Shown here in pieces: positions 26,431 to 39,969 of a stretch of 64,000 nt of DNA. The notes under the pieces were generated by a model that saw nothing but the letters and a program-made list of their open reading frames with translations, did not search any database and was not told where the DNA came from. The position numbers and the translations under genes were made by a program. The DNA is from Megalopta genalis. Taxonomy: Eukaryota; Arthropoda; Insecta; Hymenoptera; Halictidae. How positions within the stretch are numbered: position 1 is the first letter of the stretch; every line of letters starts with the position of its first letter. The stretch lies in NCBI RefSeq assembly GCF_051020955.1, contig NW_027476279.1, positions 1 to 64,000 of the forward strand. The letters run 5' to 3'.

Positions 26431-29241
26431 CTTCAAATACGAGCGAAACACATGATTTAGATTCAAATACTTGCGATATAAATGAAATAGCTTCAAATGC
26501 AGACCAACCGAATGAGATATCTTCAAATTCATGCGAAACACATGATTTAGCTTCAAATCAATGCGAAGTTAAAGGCTTAGCTTCAAATCCATGCAAAACA
26601 AATGATTTACCTTCAAATACTTGCGATATAAGTGATATAGCTTCAAATGCAGGCGGAATAATCAGTTAGCTTCAAATTCATGCGAAACACATGATTTAGC
26701 TTCAAATCAATGCGAAGTAGAAGGCTTAGCTTCGAATCCATGCGAAACAAACGAGTCAACTTGAAATCCATGCGAAACAAATTATTTAGCTTCAAATACT
26801 TGCGATATAAGTGATATTGCTTCAAATGCAGGCGGAACAAACAGTTAGCTTAAAATTCATGCGAAACACATGATTTAGCTTCAAATCAATGCGAAGTTAA
26901 AGGCTTAGCTTCACATCCATGCGAAACAAATTGTTTAGCTTCCAATACTTGTGATATACATGATTTAGCTTCAACTGCATACCAAACAACGAGTTAGCTG
27001 CAAATCTAAGGGAAACACATGATTTAGCTGCAAATCCATGCGAAACAAATGGTTCAGCTCCAAATATTTGCGATATACATGATTTAGATTCAAATGCAGG
27101 CGAAACAAACGAGTTAGCTTTAAATCCATGCGGATCACATGATTTAGGTCCAAATCAAGGCGAAGTAGAAGGCTTAGCTCCGAATCCAATGGTTCAGCTT
27201 CAAATACTTGTAATATACACGATTTAGATTCAAATGCATGCGAATCAAACGAGTTAGCTTCAAATCCAATCGAAAAACATGATATAGCTTCCCATGCATG
27301 CGAACCACCTGGTTTAGCATCATATTTTTCGGAAACAGATGGTTTCGATTCAGATAATTTTGATGAACGAGACATAGCTTCAACTGCATTCGAGTCCAAC
27401 GAGTTAGCTCCAAATCCAAGGAAAACACATGAATTAACTTCAAATCAATGCGAAGTAGTAGGCTTAGCTTCAAATCCATGCGAAACGAATGATTTGGCTT
27501 GAAATTCTTGCGAATATAAGTGATATAGATTCAACTGCAAGCGAAACAAACGAGTAATGTTCAAATCCATGCGAAACATATGACATAGCTTCAAATTCAT
27601 GCGAAGTAGATGGCTTAGCATCAAATCAGTGCGAAACGAATGGTTTAACTACAAATACTTGCGAATATAAGTGATATAGCTTCACATGCAGGTGAAACAA
27701 TTGAGTTAGCTTCAAATCTCTGTGAATGACATGATTGAGCTTCTAATCGAAGCCAAGTAGTAGGCTTAGCTTCAAATCCACGCGGAACGTCTGGTTTTAG
27801 CTTCAAATACTTGCGAATATATGTGATATAGCTTCAAATGCAGGAGAAACAAACGAGTTAGCTTCAAATCCAAGCGAAAAGACATGATTTAACTTCAAAT
27901 CAATGCGAAGTAGAAGACTTAGCTTCAAATTCTTGCCAAACAAATGGTTTAGCTTCAAAATCTTGTGATACACATGATTTAGCTTCAACTGCGTGCGAAA
28001 CAAACGAGTTAGCTTCAAATACAAGCGAATCAAATGGTTTAGCTTCAAATCCATGCGAAACAAATGGTTTGGGTTCAAATACTTGTGATATACATGTCTG
28101 TGCTTCATCTATATGCGAAACAAACGAGTTAGCTTCAAATCCAAGCGAAACACATGATTTAGCTATAAATTCATGCGAAGTAGAAGGCTTAGCTTCAAAA
28201 CCATGCGAAAAGAAAGGTTTGCTTCAAATACATGCGAATATAAGTGATATAGCTTCAAATGCAGGCAAAACAAACGGGTTAGCTTAAAATCCATGCGAAA
28301 CGCATGATTTAGCTTCAAATCAATGCGATGTAGAAGGCTTAGCTACAAATACATGAGAAACAAATGATTTACCTTCAGATAATAACGATATAAGTGATAT
28401 AGCTTCAAGTGCAGGCGAAACAAACGAGTTAGCTTCAATCCATGCGAAACACATGATTTAGCTTCAAATACTTGCGATAGAAGTGATATAGTTTCAAATG
28501 AATGCGAAACAAACGAGTTAGCTTCTAATCTATGCGAAACACGTGATTTAGCTTCAAATCAATGCGAACTAGAATGCAGATCTTCGAATCCTTGCGAAAC
28601 AAATGGTTTAGTTTCAAATCCATGCGAAATGCATGATTTAGCTTCAAATCAAATGCGAAGTAGAAGGCTTACATTCGAATCCATGCGAAAGAAATGCTTT
28701 AACTTCAAATACCTATGATATACATGATTTAGCATCAATGCAGGCGAAATACATGATTCAGCTTCAAATTCATTCGTAACACATGGTTTAGATTAATATT
28801 CATGCGTAGCAAATGGTTCAGCTGCAAATACTTGTGATATACATGATTTAGCTTCAACTGCATGTGAAACAAACATGTTCGCTTCAAATTCAAGCGAAAC
28901 ACATGATACAGCTTCAAATCAATGCGAAGGAGAAGGCTTAGTTACAAATGCATGCGAAACAAATGGTTCAGCTTCAAATATTTGTGATATACGTGATTCG
29001 GATTCAAATGCAGGCGAAACAAACGTGTTAGCTTTAAATCCATGCTGATCACATGATTTAGCTCCAAATCAATGCGAAGTAAAAGGCTTAGCAGCAAATC
29101 CATGGGAATAAAAAATTGTTTAGCTTCAAATACTTGTGATATACATGATTTAACTTCAAATGCACGCGACACAAACGGGTTAGCTTCAAATCCATGCGAA
29201 ACACATGATTTAGCTTCAAATGCAATGCGATGTAGAAGGCT
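26431..29241. repeat. Most diverged part of the array
   Basis: Units are still recognisable but irregular. Between about 27,280 and 27,420 core and variable parts carry many substitutions (CATATTTTTCGG, GATTCAGATAATTTTGATG, GCATTCGAGTCC), giving + strand decapeptides far from consensus such as IASTAFESNE. A 20-bp short unit at 27,173-27,192 arose by loss of a different 10-base stretch from the family A short unit. Extra-A D-type units occur near 27,512, 27,672 and 27,817. Several one-base changes lie near 27,794 (GGTTTTAGC), 28,437 (CTTCAATCC) and 28,650 (CAAATCAAATGCG). This may be an older, unhomogenised relic. No gene or inserted element is visible. Confidence 0.7.
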
Positions 29242-30380
29242 TAGCTACAAATACATGAGAAACAAATGATTTATATTCGGATAATTGCGATATAAGTGAT
29301 ATAGCTTCAAATGCAGGCAAAACAAACGGGTTAGCTTAAAATCCATGCGAAACGCATGATTTAGCTTCAAATCAATGCGATGTAGAAGGCTTAGCTACAA
29401 ATACACGAGAAACAAATGATTTATCTTCAGATAATATCGATATAAGTGATATAGCTTCAAGTGCAGGCGAAACAATCGAGTTAGCTAACATCAATGCGAA
29501 CTAGAAGGATTATCTTCAAATCCATGCGAAACAAATGGTATAGCTTCAAATACTTGTGATATACATGATTTAGTTTCAAATGCAGCTGAAACGAACGAGT
29601 GAGGTTCACATCCATGCGAGTCACATGATTTTGCTTCAAATCAATGGGAAGTGGAAGGCTTAGTTTCAAATCCATGCGAATCAAACGGTTTAGCTGAAAA
29701 TACTTGTGATATACATGATTTAGCTTCAACCGCGTGCGAAACAAACGAATTATCTTGAAATTCATGCGAAACACATGATTTAGCTTCAAATCAATGCGAA
29801 GTTAACGGCTTAGCTTCAAATCCATGCGAACAAACGAGTCAGCTTCGAATCCATGCGAAACAAATGATTTAGCTTCAAATACTTGCAATATTTGTGATAT
29901 AGCTTCAAATGCAGGCGGAACAAACAGTTAGCTTCAAATCCGAGCGGAACATATGATTTAGCATCAAATCAATGGGAAGTAGAAGGCTCAGCTTTAAATC
30001 CGAGCGAAACACATGATTTAGATTGAAATACTTGCGATATAAATGTAATAACTTGAAATGCAGACGAACGAACGAGTTATCATCAAATTAATGCGAAACA
30101 CATGATTTAACATCAAATCAATGCGAGACACATGATTTAGATTCAAATCAAAGCGAAGTAGATGGCTTATCTTCAAATCCAAGCGGAACACTTGATTTAG
30201 CTTCGAATCAATGCGAAGTAGAAGGATTAGCTTCAGATCCATGCGAAACAAATGGTTTAGCTTCAAATACTTGTGATATACATGAATTAGCTTCAAATTC
30301 AGGCGAAACAAACGAGTTAACTACAAATCCTTTCGAAACACATGATTTAGCTTCAAATCAATGCGAAGAAGAAGGCTGAT
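29242..30380. repeat. Family D, donor segment 1
   Basis: About 29,242-30,380 recurs at 37,621-38,760 (offsets 8,379 to 8,383, drifting through single-base differences). Landmark ACAAACAGTTAGCTTC at 29,920 is also at 32,761 and 38,301. A private lost A near 29,828 (GCGAACAAACG against GCGAAACAAACG near 38,210) breaks the forward frame in this copy only. Units with AATCCTTTCGAAAC near 30,326 recur near 38,709. Confidence 0.8.
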
Positions 30381-33300
30381 CTTCGAATCTATGCGAAACA
30401 AATTGATATAGCTTCAACTGCATGCGAAACAAACGAGTTAGCTCCAAATCCAAGCGAATCACATGATTCAGCTTCAAATCAATGCGATGTAGATGGCTGA
30501 TCACAGAATCCATATCGAAACAGATTGTTTAGCTTCAAATCCATGCGAAACACATGATTTTGCTTTAAATCAATGCGAAGTAGTAGGCTTATCTTCGAAT
30601 CCATGCGAAACAAATTGTTTAGCTTCAAATACTTGTGATATACATGATTTACATTTAACAGCATGCGAAACAAACGAGTTAGCCTCAAATCCAAATGTAA
30701 CACATGATTTAGCATCAAGTCAATGCGAAGTAGAAGGCTTATCTTCGAATCCATGCGAAACAAATGGTTTAGCTTCAAATACTTGTGATATACATGATTT
30801 AGCTTCAAATGCAAGCGAAACAAACGAGTTAGCTTCAAATCCATGCGAACACATGGTTTAGCTTCAAATCAATGCGAAGAAGAAGGCTGATCTTCGAATC
30901 TATGCGAATCAAATGTTTTAGCTTCAAATACTTATGATATACATGATTTAGATTCAACTGCATGCGAAATTAACGAGTTAGCTTCAAATCCATGCGAAAC
31001 ACATGATTTTGCTTTAAATCAATGCGAAGTAGAAGGCTTATCTTCGAATCCATACGAAACAAATGGTTTAGCTTCAAATACTTGTGATAAACATCATTTA
31101 GCTTCAACTGCATGCGAAACAAACGAGTCAGCTTCAAATCCATGCCAAACACATGATATAGCTTCAAATCAATGCGAAGTAGAAGGCTTATCTTCGAATA
31201 AATTGCGAAACTAATGGTTTAGCTTCAAATACTTGTGATATACATGATTTAGCTTCAACTGCATGCAAAACAAACGAACTAGCTTCAAATACAAGCGAAA
31301 CACTTGATTTAGCTACAAATCAATGCGATGTAGATGGTTTAGCTTCAAATTCATGCGAAACAAGTGGTTTAGCATCAAATAATTGTGATGTACATGATTT
31401 ACCTTCAACTGCATGCGAAAAAAATCGAGTTAGCTTCAAATGCATGCGAAACACATGATTTAGCTTGAAATCAATGCGAAGTAGATGGCTTATCTTCAAA
31501 TACATGCGAAACACATGATTTAGATTCAAATACTTGCGATAGAAGTGATATAGCTTCAAATGAATGCGAAACAAACGAGTTAGCTTCTAATCTATGCGAA
31601 ACACGTGATTTAGCTTCAATCAATGCGAACTAGAAGGCTGATCTTCGAATCCATGCGAAACAAATGGTTTAGTTTCAAATACTTGTGATATGCGTGATTT
31701 TGATTCAACAGCAAGAGAATCAAACGAGTTAGCTTCGAATCAATGCTAAATGCATGATTTAGCTTCAAACCAATGCGATGTAGAAGCCTTAGCTTCACAT
31801 CCATGCTAAACGATCGATTTAGCTTCAAATGCTTGCGATATAAGTGATATAGTTTCAAATGCAGGCGAAACAAACGAGTTAGCTTCAAATCCAAGCGAAA
31901 CACATGATTTAGGTACAAAACAAATGGTTTTCCTTCAAATACTTGTGATATACATGTTTAAGCTTCAAATGCAGGCGAAACAAACGAGTGAGCTTCAAAT
32001 CCAAGCGTAACACATGATTTAACTTCAAATCAATGCGAAGTAGAAGGCTTAGCTTCAAATCCATGCGAACCGAATGATTTGGCTTCAAATACTTGTGAAT
32101 ATAAGTGATATAGTTTCAAATGCATGCGAAATAAACGAGTTATCTTCAAATCCATGCGAAACACATGATTTAGCATCAAATCAATGCGAAGTATAAGGCT
32201 TACCTTCAAAACCTTGCAAACCGAATGATTTGGTTTTCAAATACTTGCGAATATAAGTGATATAGCTTCAACTGCATGCGAAACAGACGAGTTATCTTCA
32301 AATCCATGCGAAACACATGATTTAGCTTCAAATCAATGCGATGTAGAAGGCTTAGCTACAAATACATGAGAAACAAATGGTTTATATTCGGATAATTGCG
32401 ATATAAGTGATATAGCTTCAAATGCAGGCAATACAAACGGGTTAGCTTAAAATCCATGCGAAACGCATGATTTAGCTTCAAATCATGCGAAGTAGAAGGC
32501 TTTGCTTCAAATACGAGCGAAACACATGATTTAGATTCAAATACTTGCCATATAAATGAAATAGCTTCAAACGCAGACCAAACGAATGAGATATCTTCAA
32601 ATTCATGCGAAACACATGATTTAGCTTCAAATCAATGCGAAGTTAAAGGCTTTGCTTCAAATACATGCGAACAAACGAGTCAGCTTCAAATCCATGCGAA
32701 ACAAATGATTTAGCTTCAAATACTTGCGATATATGTGATATAGCTTCAAATGCAGGCGGAACAAACAGTTAGCTTCAAATCCGAGCGGAACATATGATTT
32801 AGCATCAAATCAATGGGAAGTAGAAGGCTCAGCTTTAAATCCGAGCGAAACACATGATTTAGATTGAAATACTTGCGATATAAATGTAATAACTTCAAAT
32901 GCAGACGAACGAACGAGTTATCATCAAATTAATGCGAAACACATGATTTAGCTTCAAATCAATGCGAGACACATGATTTAGATTCAAATCAAAGCGAAGT
33001 AGATGGCTTATCTTCAAATCCAAGCCGTACACTTGATTTAGCTTCAAATCAATGCGAACAAGAAGGCTGATCTTCGAATCTATGCGAATCAAATGTTTTA
33101 GCTTCAAATACCTATGACATACATGATTTAGATTCAACTGCATACGAAATTAACGAGTTAGCTTCAAATCCATGCGAAACGCATGATTTTGCTTTAAATC
33201 AATGCGAAGTAGAAGGCTTATCTTCGAATCCATACGAAACAAATGGTTTAGCTTCAAATACTTGTGATAAACATCATTTAGCTTCAACTGCATGCGAAAC

Positions 33301-33960
33301 AAACGAGTTAGCTTCAAATCCATGCCAAACACATGATATAGCTTCAAATCAATACGAAGTAGAAGGCTTATCTTCGAATAAATGCGAAACTAATGGTTTA
33401 GCTTCAAATACCTGTGATATACATGATATAGCTTCAACTGCATACGAAACGAACGAGTTAGCTTCAAATCCAAGCGAATCACATGATTTAGCTTCAAATC
33501 AATGCGATGTAGAAGGCTGATCACAGAATCCACTCGAAACAGATTGTTTAGCTTCAAATCCATGCGAAACACATGATCTTGCTTTAAATCAATGCGAAGT
33601 AGAAGGCTTATCTTCGAATCCATGCGAAACAAATTGTTTAGCTTCAAATACTTGTGATATACATGATTTACATTCAACAGCATGCGAAACAAACGAGTTA
33701 GCCTCAAATCCAAATGAAACACATGATTTAGCATCAAATCAATGCGAAGTAGAAGGCTTATCTTCGAATCCATGCGAAACAAATGGTTTAGCTTCAAATA
33801 CTTGTGATATACATGATTTAGCTTCAAATGCAGGCGAAACAAACGAGTTAGCTTCAAATCCATGCGAACTACATGATTTAGCTTCAAATCAATGCGAAGT
33901 AGAAAGCTTAGTTTCAAATCCATGCGTATCAAATGGTTTAGCTTCAAATACTAGTGATAT
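30381..33960. repeat. Family D, donor segments 2 and 3
   Basis: About 30,960-32,660 corresponds to 36,080-37,620 (offset 5,120, falling to 4,970 after a loss of about one HOR near 37,160). About 33,070-33,720 corresponds to 38,760-39,410 (offset 5,690). Within the region 30,970-31,167 and 33,150-33,347 are themselves related at offset 2,180. The 20-bp short unit is at 31,909-31,928. Private single-base changes include an extra T near 31,203 (AAATTGCG) and an extra T near 32,234 (GGTTTTCAAATAC). The + frame is open over 122 codons at 30,493-30,861 without further signals of a gene. Confidence 0.8.
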
Positions 33961-36079
33961 ACATGATTTAGATTCAATTGCATGCGAAACAAATGAGTTA
34001 GCTGCAAATCCATGCAAAGCACATAATTTAGCCTCAACTCAATGCGAAGTAGAAGGCTTAGCTTCAAATCCATGCGAAACGAATGATTGACATTCAAATA
34101 CTTGCGAATATAAGTGATATAGCTTCAAATGCTGGCGAAACAAACGAGTTAGCTTCAAATCCATGCAAAACACATGATTTAGCTTAATAATCATGCGAAG
34201 CAAATGGTTTAGCTTCAAATACTTGTGATATACATAATTTAGCTTCCACTGCATGCGAAGCAAGCGAGTTAGCTTCAAATGCAAGCGAAAGACATGATTT
34301 AGCTCAAATCAATGCGATGTAGAAGGTTTAGCTTCAAATCCATGCGAAACAAATGATTTAGCTTCAAACACTTGCGATATAAGTGATATAGCTTCAAATG
34401 CAGGCGAAACAAACGTGTTGGCTTCAAATCCAAGCGAAACACATGATTTAACTTCAAATCAATGCGATATAGAAGGTTTAGCTTCAAATCCAAGCGATAC
34501 ACATGATATCGCTTCAAATCAATACGAAGTAGAAGGTTTATCTTCGAATCCATGCGAAACAAATGGTTTAGCGTCAAATACTTGTGATATACATGATTTA
34601 GCATACAAATACAGGCGAAATACATGATTTAGCTTCAAATTCATTCCTAACACATGGCTTAGCTTAATATTCATGCGTAGCAAATGGTTCAGCTGAAAAT
34701 ACTTGTGATATACATGATTTAGCTTCAACTGCATGTGAAACAAACATGTTCGCTTCAAATTCAAGCGAAACACAATGATTCAGCTTCAAATCATTGCGAA
34801 GTAGAAGGCTTAGTTACAAATGCATGCGAAACAAATGGTTCAGCTTCAAATATTTGTGATATACATGATTTAGATTCAAATCCAGGCGAAACAACCGAGT
34901 TAGTTTCAATCCGTGCGAAACACGTGATTTAGCTTAATAATCATGCGAAGCAAATGGTTTAGCTTCAATACTTGTGATATACATAATTTAGCTTCCACTG
35001 CATGCGAAGCAAGCGAGTTAGCTTCAAATGCAAGCGAAAGACATGATTTAGCTCAAATCAATGCGATGTAGAAGGTTTAGCTTCAAATCCATGCGAAACA
35101 AATGATTTAGCTTCAAACACTTGCGATATAAGTGATATAGCTTCAAATGCAGACGAAACAAACGTGTTGGCTTCAATCCAAGCGAAACACATGATTTAAC
35201 TTCAAATCAATGCGATATAGAAGGTTTAGCTTCAAATCCAAGCGATACACATGATATCGCTTCAAACCAATACGAAGTAGAAGGCTTATCTTCGAATCCA
35301 TGCGAAACAAATGGTTTAGCTTCAAATACTTGTGATATACATGATTAAGCATCAAATACAGGCGAAATACATGATTTAGCTTCAAATTCATTCGTAACAC
35401 ATGGCTTAGCTTAATATTCATGCGTAGCAAATGGATCAGCTGCAAATACTTGTGATATACATGATTTAGCTTCAACTGCATGTGTGAAACAAACATGTTC
35501 CCTTCAAATTCAAGCGAAACACATGATTCAGCTTCAAATCAATGCGAAGTAGTAGGCTTAGTTACAAATGCATGCGAAACAAATGGTTCAGCTTCAAATA
35601 TTTGTGATATACATGATTCAGATTCAAATGCAGGCGAAACGAACGAGTTAGCTTCAAATCCATGCGAACCACATGATTTAGCTTCAAATCAATGCGAAGC
35701 AGAAGGCTTAGCTTCAAATCCATGCGAAACGAATGGTTTAACTACAAATACTTGCGAATATAAGTGATATAGCTTCATATGCAGGTGAAACAATTGAGTT
35801 AGCTTCAAATCCATGCGAATCACATGATTTAACTTCAAATCAATGCGAAATAGAAGGCTTAGCTTCAAATTCTTGCGAAACAAATGGTTTAGCTTCAAAT
35901 TCTTGTGATATACATGATTTAGCTTCAACTGCGTGCGAAACAAACGAGTTAGATTCAAATACAAGCGAAACACTTGATTTAGCTTCAAATCAATGCAAAG
36001 TAGAAGGCTTATCTTCGAATCCATGCGAAACAATTGGTTTAGCTTCAAATACTTGTGATATACATGATTTAGCTTCAAC
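33961..36079. repeat. HOR block with a ~750-bp tandem duplication
   Basis: The AGCTCAAATC landmark occurs at 34,301 and 35,050, spacing 749, i.e. five HORs minus one base. About 34,190-34,930 and 34,935-35,680 run parallel and share the LASNPSETHD / LTSNQCDIEG series also seen in family A and at 3,100. Several single-base losses are private to one copy: near 34,909 (GTTTCAATCC), 34,967 (GCTTCAATAC) and 35,174 (GCTTCAATCC), and a gain near 34,773 (CACAATGATTC). These small differences break all reading frames. About 35,480-35,767 keeps the + frame for 95 codons. Confidence 0.75.
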
Positions 36080-39000
36080 AGCATGCGAAATTAACGAGTT
36101 AGCTTCAAATCCATGCGAAACACATGATTTTGCTTTAAATCAATGCGAAGTAGAAGGCTTATCTTCGAATCCATACGAAACAAATGGTTTAGCTTCAAAT
36201 ACTTGTGATAAACATCATTTAGCTTCAGCTGCATGCGAAACAAACGAGTTAGCTTCAAATCCATGCCAAACACATGATATAGCTTCAAATCAATGCGAAG
36301 TAGAAGGCTTATCTTCGAATAAATGCGAAACTAATGGTTTAGCTTCAAATACTTGTGATATACATGATTTAGCTTCAACTGCATGCAAAACAAACGAACT
36401 AGCTTCAAATACAAGCGAAACACTTGATTTAGCTACAAATCAATGCGATGTAGATGGTTTAGCTTCAAATTCATGCGAAACAAGTGGTTTAGCATCAAAT
36501 AATTGTGATGTACATGATTTACCTTCAACTGCATGCGAAAAAAATCGAGTTAGCTTCAAATGCATGCGAAACACATGATTTAGCTTGAAATCAATGCGAA
36601 GTAGATGGCTTATCTTCAAATACATGCGAAACACATGATTTAGCTTCAAATACTTGCGATAGAAGTGATATAGCTTCAAATGAATGCGAAACAAACGAGT
36701 TAGCTTCTAATCTATGCGAAACACGTGATTTAGCTTCAAATCAATGCGAACTAGAAGGCTGATCTTCGAATCCATGCGAAACAAATGGTTTAGTTTCAAA
36801 TACTTGTGATATGCGTGATTTTGATTCAACAGCAAGCGAATCAAACGAGTTAGCTTCGAATCAATGCTAAATGCATGATTTAGCTTCAAACCAATGCGAT
36901 GTAGAAGGCTTAGCTTCAAATCCATGCTAAACGATCGATTTAGCTCCAAATGCTTGCGATATAAGTGATATAGTTTCAAATGCAGGCGAAACAAACGAGT
37001 TAGCTTCTAATCCAAGCGAAACACATGATTTAGGTTCAAAACAAATGGTTTTCCTTCAAATACTTGTGATATACATGATTAAGCTTCAAATGCAGGCGAA
37101 ACAAACGAGTGAGTTTCAAATCCAAGCGTAACACATGATTTAACTTCAAATCAATGCGAAGTAGAAGGCTTACCTTCAAAACCTTGCAAACCGAATGATT
37201 TGGTTTCAAATACTTGCGAATATAAGTGATATAGCATCAACTGCATGCGAAACAGACGAGTTATCTTCAAATCCATGCGAAACACATGATTTAGCTTCAA
37301 ATCAATGCGATGTAGAAGGCTTAGCTACAAATACATGAGAAACAAATGATTTATATTCGGATAATTGCGATATAAGTGATATAGCTTCAAATGCAGGCAA
37401 AACAAACGGGCTAGCTTAAAATCCATGCGAAACGCATGATTTAGCTTCAAATCATGCGAAGTAGAAGGCTTTGCTTCAAATACGAGCGAAACACATGATT
37501 TAGATTCAAATACTTGCCATATAAATGAAATAGCTTCAAACGCAGACCAAACGAATGAGATATCTTCAAATTCATGCGAAACACATGATTTAGCTTCAAA
37601 TCAATGCGAAGTTAAAGGCTTAGCTACAAATACATGAGAAACAAATGATTTATATTCGGATAATTGCGATATAAGTGATATAGCTTCAAATGCAGGCAAA
37701 ACAAACGGGTTAGCTTAAAATCCATGCGAAACGCATGATTTAGCTTCAAATCAATGCGATGTAGAAGGCTTAGCTACAAATACACGAGAAACAAATGATT
37801 TATCTTCAGATAATAGCGATATAAGTGATATAGCTTCAAGTGCAGGCGAAACAATCGAGTTAGCTAAATATCAATGCGAACTAGAAGGATTATCTTCAAA
37901 TCCATGCGAAACAAATGGTATAGCTTCAAATACTTGTGATATACATGATTTAGTTTCAAATGCAGCTGAAACGAACGAGTGAGGTTCAAATCCATGCGAG
38001 TCACATGATTTAGCTTCAAATCAATGGGAAGTGGAAGGCTTAGTTTCAAATCCATGCGAATCAAATGGTTTAGCTGAAAATACTTGTGATATACATGATT
38101 TAGCTTCAACCGCGTGCGAAACAAACGAATTATCTTGAAATTCATGCGAAACACATGATTTAGCTTCAAATCAATGCGAAGTTAACGGCTTAGCTTCAAA
38201 TCCATGCGAAACAAACGAGTCAGCTTCAAATCCATGCGAAACAAATGATTTAGCTTCAAATACTTGCAATATATGTGATATAGCTTCAAATGCAGGCGGA
38301 ACAAACAGTTAGCTTCAAATCCGAGCGGAACATATGATTTAGCATCAAATCAATGGGAAGTAGAAGGCTCAGCTTTAAATCCGAGCGAAACACATGATTT
38401 AGATTGAAATACTTGCGATATAAATGTAATAACTTCAAATGCAGACGAACGAACGAGTTATCATCAAATTAATGCGAAACACATGATTTAGCTTCAAATC
38501 AATGCGAGACACATGATTTAGATTCAAATCAAAGCGAAGTAGATGGCTTATCTTCAAATCCAAGCGGAACACTTGATTTAGCTTCGAATCAATGCGAAGT
38601 AGAAGGCTTAGCTTCAGATCCATGCGAAACAAATGGTTTAGCTTCATATACTTGTGATATACATGAATTAGCTTCAAATTCAGGCGAAACAAACGAGTTA
38701 AGTACAAATCCTTTCGAAACACATGATTTAGCTTCAAATCAATGCGAAGAAGAAGGCTGATCTTCGAATCTATGCGAATCAAATGTTTTAGCTTCAAATA
38801 CCTATGACATACATGATTTAGATTCAACTGCATACTAAATTAACGAGTTAGCTTCAAATCCATGCGAAACACATGATTTTGCTTTAAATCAATGCGAAGT
38901 AGAAGGCTTATCTTCGAATCCATACGAAACAAATGGTTTAGCTTCAAATACTTGTGATAAACATCATTTAGCTTCAACTGCATGCGAAACAAACGAGTTA

Positions 39001-39410
39001 GCTTCAAATCCATGCCAAACACATGATATAGCTTCAAATCAATACGAAGTAGAAGGCTTATCTTCGAATAAATGCGAAACTAATGGTTTAGCTTCAAATA
39101 CCTGTGATATACATGATATAGCTTCAACTGCATGCGAAACGAACGAGTTAGCTTCAAATCCAATCGAATCACATGATTTAGCTTCAAATCAATGCGATGT
39201 AGAAGGCTGATCACAGAATCCACTCGAAACAGATTGTTTAGCTTCAAATCCATGCGAAACACATGATTTTGCTTTAAATCAATGCGAAGTAGAAGGCTTA
39301 TCTTCGAATCCATGCGAAACAAATTGTTTAGCTTCAAATACTTGTGATATACATGATTTACATTCAACAGCATGCGAAACAAACGAGTTAGCCTCAAATC
39401 CAAGCGATAC
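36080..39410. repeat. Family D mosaic copy
   Basis: Built from three left-hand donors in new order: 36,080-37,620 from about 30,960-32,660, then 37,621-38,760 from about 29,242-30,380, then 38,760-39,410 from about 33,070-33,720. The first junction lies inside the AGGCTTAGCTACAAATAC unit near 37,621, and the second inside the unit reading GAAGGCTGATCTTCG near 38,755. The 20-bp short unit is at 37,030-37,049. Such a mosaic is what repeated unequal exchange or conversion would give. A misassembly could also produce it. Confidence 0.75.
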
Positions 39411-39969
39411 ACATGATATCGCTTCAAACCAATACGAAGTAGAAGGCTAATCTTCGAATCCATGCGAAACAAATGGTTTAGCTTCAAATACTTGTGATAC
39501 ACATGATTCAGCTTCAACTGCAAGCGAAACAAACGAATTAGCTTCAAATACAAGCGAAACACATGATTCAGCTTCAAATCAAGGCGAAGTAGAAGGCTTA
39601 GCTTCAAATTCTTGCGAAACAAATGGTTTAGCTTCAAATTCTTGTGACATTCATAATTAATCTTCAACTGAATGCGAAGCAAGCGAGTTAGCTTCAAATA
39701 CAAACGAAATACATGATTTAGCTCAAATCAATGCGATGTAGGAGGCTTATCTTCAAATCCATGCGAAACAAATGGTTTAGCTTCAAATACTTGCGATATA
39801 CATAATTTAGCTTCAACTGCATGCGTTGCAATCGAGTTAGCATCAAATACAAGCGAAACACATGATTTAGCTTCAAATCAATGCGAAGTAGATGGCTTAT
39901 CTTCAAATCCAGGCGAAGAAAATGATTTTCCATCAAATACTTGCGGTTTAAATGAAATGGCTTCAAATG
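39411..39969. repeat. HORs linking families D and E
   Basis: Ordinary units. About 39,720-39,960 resembles 44,240-44,520 (landmark GTTGCAATCGAG at 39,825 and 44,371, offset 4,546), although it lies outside the main 4,725-bp duplication. A one-T loss in AGCTCAAATC near 39,720 is the inherited type. About 39,410-39,470 (GATATCGCTTCAAACCAATA) resembles 35,250-35,310. Nothing gene-like is seen. Confidence 0.7.

Noticed and set aside
27280..27420. A possible inserted unrelated element in the diverged patch
   Set aside because: The 30-bp periodicity and parts of the core persist through it. There are no terminal repeats or target-site duplication, so it is a diverged part of the same array.
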